Shown here: positions 15,441 through 16,985 of the stretch, piece after piece
Numbering within the stretch: position 1 is the stretch's first letter
Layout: every line of letters starts with the position of its first letter
NCBI GenBank assembly: GCA_964013895.1
Contig: CAXGYF010000033.1
Span: 1 to 16,985, forward strand
Direction of reading: 5' to 3'
Length of the DNA stretch: 16,985 bases
DNA from: MedAcidi-G1 sp002713545
GTDB lineage: Bacteria > Actinomycetota > Acidimicrobiia > Acidimicrobiales > MedAcidi-G1
The notes under the pieces: model-generated
Database searches by the model: none
Told to the model about the DNA's origin: nothing
The model's input: the letters and a program-made list of their open reading frames with translations, nothing else
Translations under genes and position numbers: made by a program

Positions 15441-16371
15441 TCTCGGACCCTTCATCTTCTATCTCCGGTTCAGCTGCTACCTGATCGGAACCTTCATCTT
15501 CTATCTCCGGTTCAGCTGCAACCTCATCTAAAGAGTCACTTTTCTGATCTTCTGCGGAGTTTTCTTGAGAGATTTTTTTCTCTCTTTCAATTTCAGCAAT
15601 GGCCGCCTCTTCACGAGCTTTAGCTTGTTCTGCTGCCTTTTCTTCCGCGTCGAGCGAAGGTACTTCTGGTTTTTTTGAACGCGAGTTGTGTATATGTCTG
15701 CCTTCTTCAACTGCTTCTGAAATCATGTGGCACATAAGTTGACTAGCGCGAATTGCATCATCATTTCCCGGTATTGCATGCTCAATAACATCTGGATTGC
15801 AATCGGTGTCGACGATAGCAATAACAGGTATACCCAACTTGTTTGCTTCAGTGACAGCGATGTGTTCCCGTATCGTGTCTATGACGAAAACAGCATCAGG
15901 GAGTCGGGTCATATCTTTTATACCAGTTAAGTTACGTTCAAGTTTTTCAAGCTCACGGGTTAACATTAGAGCTTCTTTTTTGATCATTGCATCAAACTCA
16001 CCTGATTCACGCATGCGCTGGTATTCCTGCATTTTGCTGACTCTTTTAGAGATTGTTTGGTAGTTCGTTAACATTCCTCCTAGCCAACGTTGGTTCACAT
16101 AGGGCATGCCACATTTGTTAGCGTACGATTCGACTGCTCCTTGAGCCTGCCTTTTTGTGCCAACGAGCAAAACTGTACCTCCATTGGCTACTAGATCACG
16201 TGTAAAGGTGTAAGCCTGTTCAACACGTTCGAGAGTTTGGTTTAGATCTATTACATAAATACCAGATCTTTCACCATGAATAAAACGCTGCATTCTAGGA
16301 TCCCAGCGTTGTGTCTGATGCCCGAAATGCACACCTGCTTCGAGCAATTGCTTCATCGTTACGACTGCCAT
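15433..16371 (-). CDS. rpsB: 30S ribosomal protein S2 with long acidic tail
   Basis: bS2 is a 30S head/body protein assembled late and needed, with S1, for mRNA binding. The core (1-228) shows LLEAGVHFGHQTQRWDPRM (9-27), GTKRQAQ (71-77), RWLGGMLTN (95-103), LPDAVFVIDT (157-166), IPVIAIVDTDCNPD (181-194) and IPGNDDAIRA (200-209). Residues about 229-312 are a charged tail, first Lys/Ala/Glu helical and then strongly acidic, ending with a tandem repeat of VAAEPEIEDEGS. At 312 aa it is longer than the usual 230-260; acidic tails on S2 do occur in Actinobacteria. The ATG at 16371 has an AAGGA ribosome binding site. It is the first gene of the unit, with a structured leader upstream. Confidence 0.97.
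   Translation of the reverse strand: MAVVTMKQLLEAGVHFGHQTQRWDPRMQRFIHGERSGIYVIDLNQTLERVEQAYTFTRDLVANGGTVLLVGTKRQAQGAVESYANKCGMPYVNQRWLGGMLTNYQTISKRVSKMQEYQRMRESGEFDAMIKKEALMLTRELEKLERNLTGIKDMTRLPDAVFVIDTIREHIAVTEANKLGIPVIAIVDTDCNPDVIEHAIPGNDDAIRASQLMCHMISEAVEEGRHIHNSRSKKPEVPSLDAEEKAAEQAKAREEAAIAEIEREKKISQENSAEDQKSDSLDEVAAEPEIEDEGSDQVAAEPEIEDEGSEND
15443..15520 (-). repeat. 42-bp-period tandem duplication at the rpsB 3' end
   Basis: The 29 bases at 15449-15477 recur exactly at 15491-15519, a period of 42 bp, with one-mismatch flanks giving units of about 35 bp (15443-15478 and 15485-15520). The repeat encodes VAAEPEIEDEGS twice, separated by Asp-Gln. Each unit also contains a GGAG followed seven bases later by an ATG in the tsf frame. 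The upstream ATG opens only a six-codon frame (MKVPIR, stop); the downstream one is the alternative tsf start. Confidence 0.85.
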
Positions 16372-16403
16372 GTCGCTATTCCTTTCCCAACGGTTTAGCT
16401 GAC
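16372..16403 (-). promoter_or_regulatory. Leader hairpin enclosing the rpsB ribosome binding site
   Basis: On the minus strand GTC-A-GCTA (16396-16403) pairs with TAGCGAC (16372-16378), giving seven base pairs with a single bulged A. The 17-nt loop holds the AAAGGA ribosome binding site, and the rpsB ATG follows the stem directly. Such a structure could be a binding site for S2 acting on its own mRNA, as is known for the gammaproteobacterial rpsB leader. The parallel is inference. Confidence 0.5.
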
Positions 16404-16440
16404 CTCTACCAAGCGCTTATGCGACCGTGGGTAGGTAGAG
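16404..16440 (-). promoter_or_regulatory. Second rpsB leader hairpin (branched)
   Basis: CTCTACC (16434-16440) and GGTAGAG (16404-16410) form a perfect 7-bp stem on the minus strand. The 23-nt interior can form two small helices, ACC/GGT and CGC/GCG around an ATAA loop, so the RNA may be a three-way junction. It abuts the hairpin that encloses the ribosome binding site. Confidence 0.45.
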
Positions 16441-16483
16441 ATGAAAATTTTTGCCTTTAAATTAAGCGTTCAAACTCTATCCT

Positions 16484-16500
16484 GTGTTCTGGTTGAACAC
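16484..16500 (-). other. Small inverted repeat between the pentapeptide gene and rpsB
   Basis: GTGTTC and GAACAC form a 6-bp stem around a 5-nt loop. A further TTGAAC/GTTCAA match (16493-16498 with 16468-16473) could compete with it. No U run follows on the minus strand, so a terminator function is doubtful. It overlaps the possible rpsB -10. Confidence 0.3.
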
Positions 16501-16530
16501 TATAGGCATATGTTATTTTGTGTATTTCAA
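16499..16530 (-). promoter_or_regulatory. Weak candidate promoter for rpsB
   Basis: On the minus strand TATAGT (16499-16504) is a five-of-six -10 match. TTGAAA (16525-16530) is the nearest -35-like element, but the spacer is 20 bases, longer than the usual 16-18. A start near 16492 would give a leader of about 120 nt that includes both hairpins. Confidence 0.25.
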
Positions 16531-16534
16531 AAAT

Positions 16535-16985
16535 TTATGAAATCACGCAATCATCGTTTCGGAGTGTTCCGTCTACGTAAATACTGCTACACCAGAAAGA
16601 CCTGCGCTCTACCATTTGGTCCGCGAGGGCTCCACTCATGTTTACTGACTTAAGGTCAGCTTCCATAAGTACCGCTGCGGTCAAATCTGCTCTCATTAAT
16701 TGTGCATGAGAAAGATTGGTTCTGAAGAAAAGCGCTCCCGGTGCTTTTGCATCATTGAGACTGGCACCTGCAAGATTAGTATTTGAAAGAGCCGCTCCGG
16801 AAAGGTTAGCTCCATCGAAGTTAGCACCCGCTAACATCGTTCCATTTAGAAGTGCTCCCTCGAGGTTTGCACCTGAAAAATTGATTCCTGGAAGAATCAT
16901 TCCAGCAAGGTTTTCTCCTGCCATATCTACATCCGAGCAATCTGCGTTTGGAGCGACATAGCAAGTCTTCTTAACTTCAACAACT
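16535..16985 (-). CDS. Pentapeptide-repeat protein, 5'-partial, probably exported
   Basis: The frame is open from the right edge to the TAA at 16535-16537, so the true start lies outside the window; about 149 residues are visible. After VVEVKKTCYVAPNADCSDVD come about 20 consecutive pentapeptides of the A(N/D)LxG type (for example NFSGA, NLEGA, NFDGA, NLSGA, NLAGA, DLTAA). These predict a right-handed quadrilateral beta-helix of about five coils. The end FWCSSIYVDGTLRNDDC resembles the Cys-x(n)-DGT-x(n)-Cys cap found on secreted pentapeptide-repeat proteins, and there is a Cys pair before the helix too. The role is unknown; a DNA-gyrase-mimic (Qnr-like) role is unlikely because the Cys caps suggest an extracytoplasmic place. 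It lies 163 bases upstream of rpsB on the same strand, with no clear terminator between. An ATG at 16924 exists but would remove the Cys-containing lead. Confidence 0.85.
   Translation of the reverse strand, partial: VVEVKKTCYVAPNADCSDVDMAGENLAGMILPGINFSGANLEGALLNGTMLAGANFDGANLSGAALSNTNLAGASLNDAKAPGALFFRTNLSHAQLMRADLTAAVLMEADLKSVNMSGALADQMVERRSFWCSSIYVDGTLRNDDCVIS

Noticed and set aside
15441..15455. Five-residue longer EF-Ts starting MKGPR
   Set aside because: Family members start at MxxITAxxVKEL; the shorter start has its own AGGG. Kept only as an alternative in the tsf entry.
16484..16500. Inverted repeat as a terminator of the pentapeptide gene
   Set aside because: Only six base pairs and no U run; listed as an unexplained inverted repeat instead.
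16716..16961. Plus-strand open frame rich in APxRLAPxKL
   Set aside because: It is the antisense shadow of the pentapeptide repeats; their periodicity carries over to the opposite strand.
1..16985. tRNA or rRNA genes, CRISPR arrays, insertion sequences, integrase sites or defence systems
   Set aside because: None seen: every long stretch is accounted for by housekeeping genes, and the gaps are too short and lack the needed repeats or folds.

Overview
The window is a chromosomal housekeeping region. It carries the classic translation and envelope gene string of Actinobacteria, and almost all of it is on the minus strand. Read in the direction of transcription (right to left) the order is: pentapeptide-repeat protein (5'-partial), rpsB, tsf, pyrH, frr, cdsA, dxr, rseP, ispG, a terminator, rimP, nusA, infB, [an HpcH/HpaI aldolase on the plus strand], rbfA, truB, ribA, ribF (3'-partial). 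The dxr-rseP-ispG order, the CdsA with a long soluble N-terminus, the acidic tails on S2 and NusA, and moderate-to-low GC with many GTG starts suggest an actinobacterium, perhaps a marine Acidimicrobiia-like lineage. That placement is inference from gene order and protein style, not from a database search.

Region 1 (about 10840-16371, minus) makes ribosomal protein S2, EF-Ts, UMP kinase, ribosome recycling factor, CDP-diglyceride synthase and Dxr. It continues through the intramembrane protease RseP to IspG (8106). Spacing is tight throughout (8-bp overlap to 41-bp gaps), so this looks like one transcription unit. It links translation, pyrimidine nucleotides, phospholipid synthesis and two steps of the MEP isoprenoid pathway. 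The leader of rpsB can fold into two consecutive hairpins, and the ribosome binding site lies in the loop of the second.

Region 2 (3471-7944, minus) is rimP-nusA-infB, coupled by a 4-bp and a 1-bp overlap. It is separated from ispG by a textbook intrinsic terminator. One arm of that terminator can also pair with a third copy of the arm closer to rimP, which gives an attenuator-like layout.

Region 3 (1-2645, minus) is rbfA-truB-ribA-ribF: late 30S maturation, tRNA pseudouridine 55, and riboflavin/FAD synthesis. A single plus-strand aldolase gene (2719-3474) separates it from infB. The aldolase overlaps the infB stop codon tail to tail and faces away from rbfA across a 73-bp divergent promoter region.

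No tRNA, rRNA, CRISPR array, insertion sequence or phage feature was seen, and no gene-free stretch exceeds 300 bases. I see no new multi-gene system. The points most worth following are the antisense aldolase inside the nusA-type operon, the mutually exclusive hairpins before rimP, the structured rpsB leader, and a recent tandem duplication at the rpsB/tsf junction.
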